From an uncultured Collinsella sp. (GTDB lineage: Bacteria > Actinomycetota > Coriobacteriia > Coriobacteriales > Coriobacteriaceae): 27,372 bases of DNA. The notes under the pieces were generated by a model. It had not been told where the DNA came from, made no database searches, and saw nothing but the letters and a program-made list of their open reading frames with translations. Shown piece after piece: positions 1 to 7,783 of this stretch. The stretch lies in NCBI GenBank assembly GCA_900544645.1, contig UQWG01000022.1, positions 1-27,372 on the forward strand, in the 5' to 3' direction. The position numbers were made by a program, and so were the translations under genes. How positions within the stretch are numbered: position 1 is the stretch's first letter; each line of letters begins with the position of its first letter.

Positions 1-169
1 CGTAGTATCCCGTGAGGGCGGCAAAGGGCATAAATTGCGCGGCACGGCCGGCGCGGACGGCGCCGTTGGCGGTGAGTTTGGGGTCGGCGGAGCGACGTCT
101 TCCCTCGGGGTCCGCTAGGCGTTCAAAAGGCGTCGGTGGCCGCATCGGCTGTTGTTGGGACTTAGGCAC
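1..169 (-). CDS. YolD-like family protein, C-terminally truncated by window edge
   Basis: Partial gene, 56 codons visible, running off the left edge. It starts with GTG at 169-167 behind a perfect AGGAGG (175-180, minus strand) with 5-nt spacing, and the start overlaps the stop of the upstream polymerase gene by 8 nt (GTGCCTAA), so the two are translationally coupled. The N-terminal part is polar and Pro/Arg-rich. It ends in RAAQFMPFAALTGYY, which matches the conserved RAAQFAPFAALTGY block of the small YolD-like proteins that commonly follow UmuC/DinP-type polymerases in Firmicutes and Actinobacteria. The role in that family is not settled; a UmuD-like accessory role has been suggested. Family assignment is from this block and the neighbour only. 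Confidence 0.8.
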   Translation of the reverse strand, partial: MPKSQQQPMRPPTPFERLADPEGRRRSADPKLTANGAVRAGRAAQFMPFAALTGYY

Positions 170-1667
170 GATGTCCTCCTACCTGATCGTTGCGTTCGCG
201 TGCGGTGGCACCGGCGGTGAAGCTTAATCCCTTGACGAGCGCGTTCTTGCCGTACTTGCCCTTCACGGCCAGGACGGCGCGCGCCAGGTCGCGCTCGCGC
301 TCATCGGCCTTAACATCGCTGAACAGGTCGATAGTGGCAAATTCCTCGGGCATGAGGTTGCCAAATCCCAGGTTGATGCGCTTGACCGGTCGTTTGGGAT
401 CGACAGTCTGCGCCCAGAGCTCATCGAAATAGCCCATGATCTTCTTAAACGAATTGGTGCGCTCGGGCAGCTTTCGCGAGGCGTTTGAGTGTGCAAAGAG
501 CGCAGCATAGCCACCGCGCGGTTTGCCGCCGTGCTCTCCCACAAAGATGCCATCGATTGCCTGCGCCTCGCGCGCCAGGCGGCGCCGTTCGTCATCGCGC
601 TGGACGGGCTTGGGCGCACGGGGCGCGAGCTCGGGGCCGGCGGTTGCGGTGGGTTCGATACTCGACGTGCTCGAGCGTAGGTGTCCGCATCCGTCCACAT
701 ATTGCGCTGTACCGCTGGCATCGAGCCGGCGTATGTCGGCTCGTTCGCTCGCGTAGCCCACAAAGAGCGAGATGCTGTCGCAGACCACGTGCTTATCGAC
801 TAAGTCCAACACGGCGTTGTCGACCATCTCGCGCAAGACGGTGTAGGCCTGCTCATAGGCATAGCCTTTCGATAGCACTTGCCCCGTGGTTGTTGAGGTT
901 GCCTGTGGGCGATAGGCCTGAATATCGGCGATGGTTGTCGGCTCGCGCCCGAAGGCGTGGTCGATGAGATACTCGGCATTGACGCCGAGCTCGTCGTAAA
1001 GCAGGTTTTCGTCGAGCGCCGCGACGCCCATCAGATCGTAGACGCCGTATTTCTCGAGACGGGCCGCCACGCCGGGGCCGATGCCCCAGATGTCGGTGAT
1101 GGGGCGATGGGGCCAGATCTCCTTGCGAAAGGTCTCGTCGTCGAGTTTGCCGATGCGACTGGGCACGTGCTTGGCGGTGATATCGAGTGCAACCTTGGCC
1201 TGGAATAGGTTAGGGCCGATGCCGACCGTCGCCGTGATGCCGGTACGCGCCAAGACCTCGTCACGCAACATGCAGGCGAAGCCTTCCTTATCGGTGTGAT
1301 AGAGGTCCAGATAGGGTGCCACGTCGATAAAGCATTCATCGATTGAATAGACGTGAATGTCTTGCGGACTCACGTATTCCAGGTAGATGCCGTAGATTTG
1401 CGCCGACACCTCCATATAGTGCTGCATGCGCGGTACGGCCTTGATGTAGTCGATGCCGTCGGGAATCTCGAATAGACGGCAGCGGTTGTGTATTCCAAGG
1501 TCCTTCATAGCCTGCGTGATGGCGAGGCAGATGGTCGTTCGTCCGCGCGATTCGTCGGCAACGACCAGGCACGTAGTGAGGGGATCGAGTCCGCGGTCGA
1601 CACACTCGACGCTGGCATAGAACGTCTTAAGGTCGATGCAGATATAGGTGTGACGCTCGTGCCCCAC
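162..1667 (-). CDS. Y-family DNA polymerase (UmuC/DinP type), translesion synthesis
   Basis: 501-aa error-prone polymerase of the ImpB/MucB/SamB (UmuC) type that copies damaged DNA. Visible features: the palm motif ICIDLKTFYASVE with catalytic Asp at about residue 12, the SIDE motif (YSIDECFID) with Asp/Glu at about 110-111, a helix-hairpin-helix-like stretch ITDIWGIGPGVAARL, and a C-terminal little-finger region. A polar, probably disordered insert of about 60 residues interrupts the C-terminal part (roughly residues 330-395). I chose the GTG at 1667-1665 because GGGAGG sits 4 nt upstream. The longer frame to the ATG at 1739 is rejected because that codon lies in the -35 box of the gene's own promoter. 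A LexA-like box overlaps the start of transcription, so SOS control is expected. The gene is coupled to a YolD-like gene downstream. Confidence 0.95.
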   Translation of the reverse strand: MGHERHTYICIDLKTFYASVECVDRGLDPLTTCLVVADESRGRTTICLAITQAMKDLGIHNRCRLFEIPDGIDYIKAVPRMQHYMEVSAQIYGIYLEYVSPQDIHVYSIDECFIDVAPYLDLYHTDKEGFACMLRDEVLARTGITATVGIGPNLFQAKVALDITAKHVPSRIGKLDDETFRKEIWPHRPITDIWGIGPGVAARLEKYGVYDLMGVAALDENLLYDELGVNAEYLIDHAFGREPTTIADIQAYRPQATSTTTGQVLSKGYAYEQAYTVLREMVDNAVLDLVDKHVVCDSISLFVGYASERADIRRLDASGTAQYVDGCGHLRSSTSSIEPTATAGPELAPRAPKPVQRDDERRRLAREAQAIDGIFVGEHGGKPRGGYAALFAHSNASRKLPERTNSFKKIMGYFDELWAQTVDPKRPVKRINLGFGNLMPEEFATIDLFSDVKADERERDLARAVLAVKGKYGKNALVKGLSFTAGATARERNDQVGGHRA

Positions 1668-1694
1668 GCGTCCTCCCATCAAACACATGTTCTT

Positions 1695-1712
1695 ATCGAA
1701 TACTTGTTCGAT
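1695..1712. promoter_or_regulatory. LexA (SOS) box
   Basis: The sequence ATCGAATACTTGTTCGAT has perfect 6-bp arms (ATCGAA/TTCGAT). It matches the Gram-positive/actinobacterial LexA pattern GAAC-N4-GTTC at all but one position (GTTC on one side, GAAT on the other). It overlaps the -10 end and the presumed transcription start of the polymerase gene, a normal place for repression. Confidence 0.75.
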
Positions 1713-1739
1713 AATACCCGCTCGTCCGGATATCGTCAA
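1711..1739 (-). promoter_or_regulatory. Sigma-A-type promoter of the Y-family polymerase gene
   Basis: On the minus strand, TTGACG (1739-1734) and TATTAT (1716-1711) are separated by exactly 17 nt. The start of transcription would fall near 1704, about 37 nt before the GTG start codon. The -10 box touches the LexA-like palindrome immediately downstream. Confidence 0.75.
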
Positions 1740-1757
1740 AACCTGTCCCTTTTTGGT
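1739..1757. repeat. Copy of 19-bp GGGACAGGTTT-type repeat
   Basis: This 19-bp unit (AAACCTGTCCCTTTTTGGT) is identical to 2472-2490, and a further inverted copy of its core begins at 2425. Together they bracket the truncated alcohol-dehydrogenase-like gene. Units of this general GGGACAGGTTTATTTT form are known in other bacteria as REP-like elements; I infer the same class here. Confidence 0.7.
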
Positions 1758-1888
1758 GGGTATGGTCGTGCGGTTGGATCGGGTTTTAACGCAGCTCTAA
1801 AGAGCGTGAAACAGCTCGGAAAACCTCGCTTCTTAGCATGAGCCTAACGATTGATACCGCCTATACGCACGGAAGGGTTGTGGGAAAG

Positions 1889-2413
1889 ATGGTCAATTAT
1901 GGGTTTGGTATGCCGACACGCCTTGTTGCGGATGGGGACGTGGCTCGCTGGTGCGGACGATTGGTCGCTCACTACGGTGGCACCAAGGCGCTGGTCGTGT
2001 TGGGCGGTGACAAGCATACGCGTGATGAGCTCGTCTCGGCGGCACTCGGCTCGCTCGATCGCGCCCTGCTCGAACGCGTGCTTTTTCGCTGCGACTCGGT
2101 TGAGAGCGACGGGGGAGACGAGCTGATCGACGAAGCCGTGGCCCTGGCGACCGACGAAGGCGTGGACTTTGTCCTGGCGATCGGAGATACCGATACGGCG
2201 GGCTTTGCGCGCGAACTCGCTCGTCGCATGGCCGTGCTCGATGCCGGCGAAGACGGTTTTGTTCCTTATGGATGTATTGTCTCGGAGGGCAAGGTGCCTG
2301 CCGTCGTGGGTGCCGGCGAGGTTCCCGTTTTTGCCATTATCGCACCCGAGCTGCTGGAGGGCATCGGCACTCCCTTGCGTGAGTTGCTCGGTAGCGTCTG
2401 CGCCGCGGCCTAG
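1889..2413 (+). CDS. Truncated iron-containing alcohol dehydrogenase-like protein
   Basis: 174 aa from ATG 1889, or 191 aa from ATG 1838. The 1889 start gives the usual family N-terminus (a short lead then FGMPTRLVADGD) and has GGGAAAG just before it; neither start has an ideal ribosome site. The order of segments follows the NAD-binding half of iron-type alcohol dehydrogenases (BDH/YqhD group): KALVVLGGDKHTRDELV, then EGVDFVLAIGDTDTAGFARELA where the family has VDFILAVGGGSVIDSAKAIA. The GGGS nucleotide loop is changed to GDTD. The whole C-terminal helical domain with the metal-binding Asp/His residues is absent (normal length is about 380 aa). A working dehydrogenase is therefore unlikely: it is either a decayed gene or a repurposed Rossmann-type domain. 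The frame is open and clean. Confidence 0.65.
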   Translation: MVNYGFGMPTRLVADGDVARWCGRLVAHYGGTKALVVLGGDKHTRDELVSAALGSLDRALLERVLFRCDSVESDGGDELIDEAVALATDEGVDFVLAIGDTDTAGFARELARRMAVLDAGEDGFVPYGCIVSEGKVPAVVGAGEVPVFAIIAPELLEGIGTPLRELLGSVCAAA

Positions 2414-2424
2414 TACCTGCCAGG

Positions 2425-2490
2425 AAGGGACAGGTTAATTTTGGTAGGTAAAGCGTTTGACCTGCCAAAATAAACCTGTCCCTTTTTGGT
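2425..2490. repeat. REPIN-like inverted repeat (two 26-bp arms, 8-nt loop)
   Basis: The left arm (2425-2450) and right arm (2459-2484) are reverse complements at 23 of 26 positions around an 8-nt loop. The right arm continues into TTTTTGG, so transcripts of the upstream gene could also terminate here. The core GGGACAGGTT(T/A)ATTTTGG resembles the REP doublets that are mobilised by Y1/RAYT transposases in other bacteria. No such transposase is present in the window. Confidence 0.7.
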
Positions 2491-2612
2491 CGGTCGCCGT
2501 TTGGGGGCGGATTGGCAACGCTCGCTGATTACGGTCTTGACCTGCGCTAGAATAGGGGCATCTGATTATCCGGGCGCATGGAGGTATGCGCCCGTATGCT
2601 GAGGAGGACTTT

Positions 2613-4307
2613 ATGGCAACTGTTGCCGCACCTATCGACGCTACGTCGACCGCCGCTTGGAAGGCGCTCGAGGCCCATCAGGAGAAGCTCGAGGCCGAGG
2701 GCATCGACCTCAAGGCCTGGTTCGCTGCCGATCCCGAGCGTGTGAACAAGCTGAGCTTTGACGCTGGTGACCTGCACTTTGACCTGTCCAAGAACCTGGT
2801 GACCGATGAGACCGTCAAGCTGCTGTGCGATCTTGCCCGCGAGGTGAAGCTCGAGGAGCGCCGCGACGCCATGTTCTCCGGCGAGCACATCAATACCACC
2901 GAGGACCGCGCCGTTCTGCACACCGCGCTGCGCCGCCCGGCAACCGAGAAGGGCCAGCTCATCGTCGACGGCCAGGACGTCGTCGCCGACGTGCACGAGG
3001 TCCTCGACCGCATGTATGCCTTCGCCGAGCGCGTTCGCTCCGGTGAGTGGAAGGGCGTTACCGGCAAGAAGATCGAGCACCTGGTGTCCATCGGCATCGG
3101 CGGCTCCGACCTGGGCCCGGTCATGGCCTACGAGGCCCTGCGTCCCTACGCCGACGCCGGTATCGACTGCCGCTACATCTCCAACATCGACCCCAACGAT
3201 CAGGCAGAGAAGCTCAAGGGTTTGGATCCCGAGACCACGCTCGTGATCATCGTTTCCAAGACTTTCACCACGCTTGAGACCCTCACCAACGCTCGCGAGG
3301 TCAAGACCTGGATGCTCGAGCAGCTCAAGGCTCAGGGCGCCATCGACGGCTCCGAGGAGCAGAACGCCGAGGCCGTGGCAAAGCACTTCGTCGCCGTTTC
3401 CACCGCACTCGAGAAGGTCGAGGCCTTCGGTATCGACCCCGCCAACGCCTTCGGCTTCTGGAACTGGGTCGGCGGCCGCTACTCCGTCGACTCCGCCGTG
3501 GGCCTGTCGCTGATCGTCGTGCTCGGCCCCGAGCGCTTCCAGCAGTTCCTCGAGGGCTTCCACGCCATCGACGAGTACTTCTGCAACACGCCGCTCGAGA
3601 GCAACGCCGTCGCACTGATGGGCCTGCTCAACGTCTGGTACGTCAACTTCTTCGGCTCCAAGAGCCACGCCGTGCTTCCGTACTGCCAGTATCTGCACCG
3701 CTTCCCGGCCTACCTGCAGCAGCTCACCATGGAGTCCAACGGCAAGCACGTCCGCTGGGACGGCAGCGCTGTGACCTCCGATACCGGTGAGATCTTCTGG
3801 GGCGAGCCCGGCACCAACGGTCAGCACGCCTTCTACCAGCTGCTGCACCAGGGCACCGTGGTGGTCCCGGCCGACTTTATCGCTTTCGCCAACACTGCCA
3901 ACCCCGCAACCGACAGCGGCCAGGATGTCCACGAGCTGTTCCTGGGCAACTTCCTGGCCCAGACCAAGGCGCTCGCCTTTGGTAAGACGGCCGACGAGGT
4001 CCGCGCCGAGGGCACGCCCGAGCAGATTGTCCCGGCCCGCTGCTTTGAGGGCAACCGTCCGACGACCTCGATCTTCGGCGACACGCTGACCCCGTTCGCG
4101 CTCGGCGAGCTCATCGCCCTGTACGAGCACATCACGTTTGTCGAGGGTACGGTCTGGGGCATCGATTCCTACGACCAGTGGGGCGTCGAGTTGGGCAAGC
4201 AGCTTGCCAAGCAGATCACCCCTGCCTTCCACGACGATGCCGCCAAGGCCGAGCAGGACGCTTCGACCCAGGCGCTCATCGAGTTCTACCGCGCTCACCG
4301 CAAGTAG
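2613..4307 (+). CDS. pgi: Glucose-6-phosphate isomerase
   Basis: 564-aa cytoplasmic enzyme that interconverts glucose 6-phosphate and fructose 6-phosphate. Visible signatures: the phosphate-binding GIGGSDLGP at about 161-169 and SKT at 215-217, the GGRYS signature at 287-291, the catalytic Glu in EPGTNGQH (about 398-405, with the ring-opening His), and DQWGVELGK at 521-529 with the conserved Lys. Length is normal. The start is ATG 2613 behind AGGAGG with 5-nt spacing; an upstream in-frame ATG at 2586 lacks a site. The last nine codons and the stop lie in a 32-bp sequence repeated at 7784, the apparent attachment site of an element. It is metabolically linked to the Amadori-type cluster downstream, whose deglycase would release glucose 6-phosphate. 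Confidence 0.99.
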   Translation: MATVAAPIDATSTAAWKALEAHQEKLEAEGIDLKAWFAADPERVNKLSFDAGDLHFDLSKNLVTDETVKLLCDLAREVKLEERRDAMFSGEHINTTEDRAVLHTALRRPATEKGQLIVDGQDVVADVHEVLDRMYAFAERVRSGEWKGVTGKKIEHLVSIGIGGSDLGPVMAYEALRPYADAGIDCRYISNIDPNDQAEKLKGLDPETTLVIIVSKTFTTLETLTNAREVKTWMLEQLKAQGAIDGSEEQNAEAVAKHFVAVSTALEKVEAFGIDPANAFGFWNWVGGRYSVDSAVGLSLIVVLGPERFQQFLEGFHAIDEYFCNTPLESNAVALMGLLNVWYVNFFGSKSHAVLPYCQYLHRFPAYLQQLTMESNGKHVRWDGSAVTSDTGEIFWGEPGTNGQHAFYQLLHQGTVVVPADFIAFANTANPATDSGQDVHELFLGNFLAQTKALAFGKTADEVRAEGTPEQIVPARCFEGNRPTTSIFGDTLTPFALGELIALYEHITFVEGTVWGIDSYDQWGVELGKQLAKQITPAFHDDAAKAEQDASTQALIEFYRAHRK

Positions 4308-4309
4308 TC
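4278..4309. repeat. Left attachment-like direct repeat (pgi 3' end)
   Basis: These 32 bp cover the last nine pgi codons, the stop codon and two further bases. They are repeated exactly at 7784-7815. Similarity stops sharply on the pgi side of both copies, as expected for attL/attR of an element integrated into a gene 3' end. Confidence 0.8.
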
Positions 4310-4340
4310 GCTGCTGTTAACGCATCGCGCCTTATAGTCA

Positions 4341-4374
4341 GGGGCCCGTATCCTATCGGATGCGGGCCCCTTTG
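4341..4374 (+). terminator. Rho-independent terminator after pgi
   Basis: Stem GGGGCCCGTATCC (4341-4353) pairs with GGATGCGGGCCCC (4358-4370) around a 4-nt loop, followed by TTTGCTTTG. It closely resembles the terminator at 7842-7880, which lies at a similar distance after the second 32-bp repeat. It probably replaces the original pgi terminator. Confidence 0.85.
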
Positions 4375-4447
4375 CTTTGCCGTGGTCCCGGGGCGCACGG
4401 GCTTTTGGAACATCGCCGGGGCGTCGCGCGCTGCGAGAACCCTGCGC

Positions 4448-5752
4448 CTAGATCTTGGCCTCCGCTTGGCCTCGCTGCGCCTCGGGCAGCTCCCCGTAGA
4501 GCGGATGGTCTTCGAGCCTAAAGCGCTCGACCTGTTCGGGAGTGCGACCGCGTACAAAGAGCCACGAGCGATCAATCGGCGTCGCCATGAGCGTGCTGGG
4601 CAGCGCGTCGGCGCGGTCGGAAAACACCCGGGCACTCTCGGGATCCTGGAACGCCAGCACCAGATGCGTGTCGCAGTTGCCCATGATGGAGCGTGCGCGT
4701 GCCTCGCCATAGAGCGCATCGAGCTGGTTGGTCGACTGCAGCAGCAGCGTTGCCCAGATGTTGCGGCTTCGGATAATCGAGAGCACGTTGTCGATCTGGG
4801 GGATCTGCAGATTTGCGAAGTCATCGAGCATAAAGCGCACGGGCACGGGCAGGCTGCCGTCGGGCTGCCTATCGGCCTCACGAATGAGGCCCATAAACGC
4901 CTGCGAAATAAAAAGGCCGGTCAGCGGATCGAGATTGCGGTCAATATCGCTCACGGTTACAAACAGGGCGCAGAGGGTGTGTCCCATGGAAGCGAAGTCC
5001 ACCTGATGGCACTCACGATAGAGCTGTGCCGCACCGTCGAATCCCAGACACATGACCTTTTCGGCAAGGATGCCGACGATGCTCGCGTGCATGCGCTCGG
5101 CATTTTGCGTAATGGCGTAGCGCCGCCATAGCGAGAGGGCATAGCTTTGGGGGTCGGTCGTGATCAGGTCGTCAAACAATCGATCCGTGGCACCGTCCTG
5201 CAGGTGCTCGATCAGCTTGATGACCGAGCTGATCGTCTGCTCGTCGGCGGGTAGCTGTTCGGTGACGTAGGCGATAAGACACGACAGCAGGTTTGCCGCC
5301 GCATGATCCCAAAAAGGCTGGTTGTTGTCCTCGATGGGGCAGATGGCCTTTGCCACCGAGAGGATGTCCTGCTGGTTGGGCCTGCCGTCCGCCTTGCGGC
5401 GAATGTGCCTCAGGGGGTTGTAGCCGCAGCGCTCGATGCCGGGCGCAAGGGCCGGGACGGTGTTGAGGTCGGCGAAGTTGAGACATTGCACGCGGTAACC
5501 GTGGGCTGCCAGCACGGGTCCCACTTCGCGACAGAGCGTGCCTTTGGTGTCGAGCACGATGTAGCTTGCGTTCATTTGCAGTAGGTTGGGCTTGAGGACG
5601 TTTCGGGTCTTGCCGGCTCCCGAGGGGCCGATCACAAGTGCATTGTTGTTGAGTCCCGTTTGGCGGGTGTCGCAGGAAAGCGTTCGATCCTTGGCGAGGA
5701 TGGTGGACAATGCGGACTCAGATGCGGCGAGGCGGCTGGCGAGGTTAGACAT
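4448..5752 (-). CDS. VirD4/TraG-type coupling ATPase (soluble, short)
   Basis: 434-aa P-loop ATPase of the type IV coupling protein group, which brings relaxase-bound DNA to a type IV secretion channel. The Walker A motif GPSGAGKT is at 42-49, followed by SYIVLDTKGTL; the Walker B motif FMLDDFAN is at 307-314, close to the family LDEFAN, and LLLQSTNQLDALYG follows, as in TraG. The family's usual N-terminal membrane helices are missing: only about 40 residues precede Walker A, and the chain is shorter than typical VirD4 (about 600 aa). The start ATG 5752-5750 has GGAGG six nt upstream; the frame further upstream is a shadow of the protease gene. It overlaps the ClpP-like gene by 8 nt, which indicates coupling. 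It is the strongest evidence that this segment is conjugative in origin. Confidence 0.9.
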   Translation of the reverse strand: MSNLASRLAASESALSTILAKDRTLSCDTRQTGLNNNALVIGPSGAGKTRNVLKPNLLQMNASYIVLDTKGTLCREVGPVLAAHGYRVQCLNFADLNTVPALAPGIERCGYNPLRHIRRKADGRPNQQDILSVAKAICPIEDNNQPFWDHAAANLLSCLIAYVTEQLPADEQTISSVIKLIEHLQDGATDRLFDDLITTDPQSYALSLWRRYAITQNAERMHASIVGILAEKVMCLGFDGAAQLYRECHQVDFASMGHTLCALFVTVSDIDRNLDPLTGLFISQAFMGLIREADRQPDGSLPVPVRFMLDDFANLQIPQIDNVLSIIRSRNIWATLLLQSTNQLDALYGEARARSIMGNCDTHLVLAFQDPESARVFSDRADALPSTLMATPIDRSWLFVRGRTPEQVERFRLEDHPLYGELPEAQRGQAEAKI

Positions 5753-6362
5753 GGGCGACCTCCTTGGTGGTCGAGAGGATTTCGTGGGCAAAGCCGAGCT
5801 CGACGGCGCGCTCGGCCGAAAGGTAGGTGTCTTTTGCAGTGAGGGACTGGATGCGCTTGGGCGTGAGGCCGCTGCGGTCCGAGAGGATTTGCGTGAGGGT
5901 CTTGCGGGTCTGCATGAGACGCCGGCTGGTTTCCTGCAGCGCAAGTGCCGAGCCGCCTGCCCCCTGGGGGATCAGCGGGTCGTGAATCATGAGCTCTGCA
6001 TGGGGCGCCATACGGCGATCGTCGCCGCCCATAAAGATCACGGCGCCCATGGACGCGGCGAATTCCAGGCAGACGGTGCGGATGGGGCACGATGCGAGGC
6101 GCATGGCGTCATAGATCGCAAGACCCGATCGCACGCTTCCGCCGGCGCTGGCGACAAATATGGTGATGGGACGGCTGGGGTCGGTGGCATCGAGCAGGCG
6201 GATCTGCTGGCATAGGTCGTGAGCCATCGGGGTTTCGATGTTTCCCATGACGGAGAGCTCGCGACGGGCGAGCATCTCATCGTAAATGCTGGTGAGCGTG
6301 ATGCCTCGGGCGGATTCACGCATGGTGAGGGGGCTGATGATGGGGGAATGATTGGTGTCCAT
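5745..6362 (-). CDS. ClpP-family serine protease
   Basis: 205-aa protein of peptidase family S14. The catalytic triad is visible: Ser104 in FAASMGA, His127 in MIHDPL, and Asp178 in AKDTYLSAERAVELGF. The oxyanion region ASAGGSVRSGLAIYDAMR fits the ClpP fold. The start ATG 6362 has AAAGGAG five nt upstream. Its place directly before, and overlapping, a coupling-protein gene, away from any clpX or trigger-factor gene, suggests it belongs to the mobile element and is not the housekeeping ClpP. ClpP/TepA-like proteases do occur in conjugative elements and phages, where the substrate is usually unknown. Processing of a transfer protein or of a host factor is possible but not shown. Confidence 0.9.
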   Translation of the reverse strand: MDTNHSPIISPLTMRESARGITLTSIYDEMLARRELSVMGNIETPMAHDLCQQIRLLDATDPSRPITIFVASAGGSVRSGLAIYDAMRLASCPIRTVCLEFAASMGAVIFMGGDDRRMAPHAELMIHDPLIPQGAGGSALALQETSRRLMQTRKTLTQILSDRSGLTPKRIQSLTAKDTYLSAERAVELGFAHEILSTTKEVAHV

Positions 6363-6428
6363 GAGGACTCCTTTCTGTTGGTTGTGTTGTGGAGGAATAG
6401 GATTGTTGCCCGCGGAGGGGCTGGCGGG

Positions 6429-7319
6429 CTACAGGGTTCGTCCGAGCCTGAGATCGAGCTCGGTTGTGGGGCAGGCTGCCTGTTCGTGCGGCTCGCAAGC
6501 GCCAAGGGCTCCAAAGCGATAGAGCGTTGCGGCGGGCGTGGTGTAGGCGAGCCGCAGCTGATGCTCGACAGGGGCACATCCGTCATTTTTGTAATGAGCC
6601 GCGTAGTACTGCGCGATGCTGGCGTTCATCTCGCTGCCATTGCGATGGCGCTCAAACTGGCGTCTGCAGGTCTCGATGATCTTTGCTACCGACTTGGGTG
6701 CCGTCGCGGGAACAAGGGCGAGATGGCCCTCAAATAGCTCGTTGATGCTCAGGAGGCACAGCAGGTCGATCAGCGTCCTTATGGCTGCTCCCTCGGCAGA
6801 AAAGTGCGCGGTCATGCGGTTATATCGGTTGCGGTCGACGATGGCCGCATGGGGTCTTGGAGTTTTCTGCCCCGTGGTCCCGGGCTTTTGCCGCGCCCGT
6901 GTATTGAGCTCGACGTTGCAGCGCTTGAGGCCGTCCAACGGAAGGAACAGTGCGGTGCGCAGGGTGTTCCGCTTGCTTTCGAGTTCATGACGCTCGTCGG
7001 GTTCCCATTTGAGCTTGAGTTTCGTGTCGAGCGCCGTAAGCATATGGGCTAGGCAGCCTACGGTAAGAACGTACGAATCGTTGTCGCGTTTTGGGGCATA
7101 GGGGTCTGTCAACTTGCGAATGTCGGGGTCCCCCATGATCTTTGTGCAGCGCTTCAGCAGTTGAGGGCGGTCGGCCAAGATCGTCGCGAGCGGTAGCGAC
7201 GCGTAGTTCTTGATGGTCGCGGCGGCAAAGGCGGCGTCATATTCGTTTGCATATGCTCGCTCAATGCGGGCATCCAGAATGCTTTTCTTTTCGCCGTCTT
7301 CAGCGTGGTGGTTTGTCAT
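6429..7319 (-). CDS. Hypothetical protein of the integrative element
   Basis: 296 aa, not recognised. The start ATG 7319 has GGAG with 5-nt spacing; the frame continues 52 codons further upstream as His/Gln-rich sequence with simple repeats that is unlikely to be translated. The protein is largely helical in character, charged, with no membrane segment or signal peptide. A basic, Lys/Arg-rich stretch (RQKPGTTGQKTPRPHAAIVDRNRYNR) lies mid-protein and a hydrophobic helix (AIRTLIDLLCLLSINELFEGHL) follows. It heads the three-gene minus-strand operon, 66 nt before the protease gene. A DNA-binding or replication-related role would suit the context, but no motif demonstrates it. Confidence 0.75.
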   Translation of the reverse strand: MTNHHAEDGEKKSILDARIERAYANEYDAAFAAATIKNYASLPLATILADRPQLLKRCTKIMGDPDIRKLTDPYAPKRDNDSYVLTVGCLAHMLTALDTKLKLKWEPDERHELESKRNTLRTALFLPLDGLKRCNVELNTRARQKPGTTGQKTPRPHAAIVDRNRYNRMTAHFSAEGAAIRTLIDLLCLLSINELFEGHLALVPATAPKSVAKIIETCRRQFERHRNGSEMNASIAQYYAAHYKNDGCAPVEHQLRLAYTTPAATLYRFGALGACEPHEQAACPTTELDLRLGRTL

Positions 7320-7783
7320 AGCTTCTCCAATCGGTTGATGTTCGTGCTGTTTGTTGATGTGTTGGTTGTCGTGGGTGATGTGCTTGCCGTGGGTGATGTG
7401 CTGACGTTGGGGTGCTATGCGGTTTTCAATGAGCCCGTGAGGCAGTTGCTGCAGGGGCGGGATGGAACGGCCCATGCAAGGCGGAAGGCATCGTGCTCAA
7501 AATCGAGACAGCAATGCCCTGGGTGCCTCACATGCGGCAGTTACCTCATTAAGTTGTCATTGCGTTTGGGGTTGTACTTTGCCGATCTTCTTTCTCTTAC
7601 ACGCTGAAAACTGAAACTTCATATGCTCGATCTACTTAAAACCGCAACGGCGGTCTTTTATCAACTTATATGTCGGAACGCGTCTTTGCAAGTACTTTTT
7701 TGCCTTTGTTTCAAATGGGGTGGTTTTGCAACCGTCATACGCCACGCTATGCGAACGTGCCCCGGCGCGGATAAGATGGTGCG
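7320..7783. other. Non-coding right end of the element
   Basis: 464 bp without a convincing gene. It holds a 14-bp direct repeat (GTGGGTGATGTGCT at 7371-7384 and 7389-7402), an AT-rich tract (about 7560-7740) and a small hairpin ACCGC/GCGGT (7641-7654) followed by CTTTTA. The promoter of the minus-strand operon must lie here, but I see no clear -35/-10 pair. Confidence 0.6.

Larger units (their letters stand above)
4310..7783. mobile_element. Putative integrative element remnant in the pgi 3' end
   Basis: This 3.5-kb block between two exact 32-bp repeats carries three co-directional minus-strand genes: an unknown protein, a ClpP-family protease and a VirD4/TraG-type coupling ATPase. The right end (about 7560-7740) is clearly more AT-rich than the host sequence. 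No integrase, relaxase or other transfer gene is present, so it would be a decayed conjugative element or a cis-mobilisable remnant. The boundaries come directly from the repeats; mobility is inferred. Confidence 0.65.

Noticed and set aside
2537..2569. Promoter for pgi from TTGACC (2537) with TAGAAT (2548) or GATTAT (2564)
   Set aside because: The spacings (5 and 21 nt) do not fit a sigma-A promoter, so no pgi promoter is claimed.
2547..4298. 583-codon minus-strand open frame opposite pgi
   Set aside because: It mirrors pgi codon by codon, is Val/Leu/Gly-rich low-complexity sequence, and has no ribosome site. pgi is certain on the other strand.
4278..4380. tRNA gene as element integration site
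   Set aside because: I looked for tRNA arms and a CCA end near both repeats and found none; the repeat is protein-coding sequence of pgi.
7371..7402. Short direct repeats considered as CRISPR or iterons
   Set aside because: Only two 14-bp units 18 nt apart; too few and too short for CRISPR, and no replication gene supports an origin.
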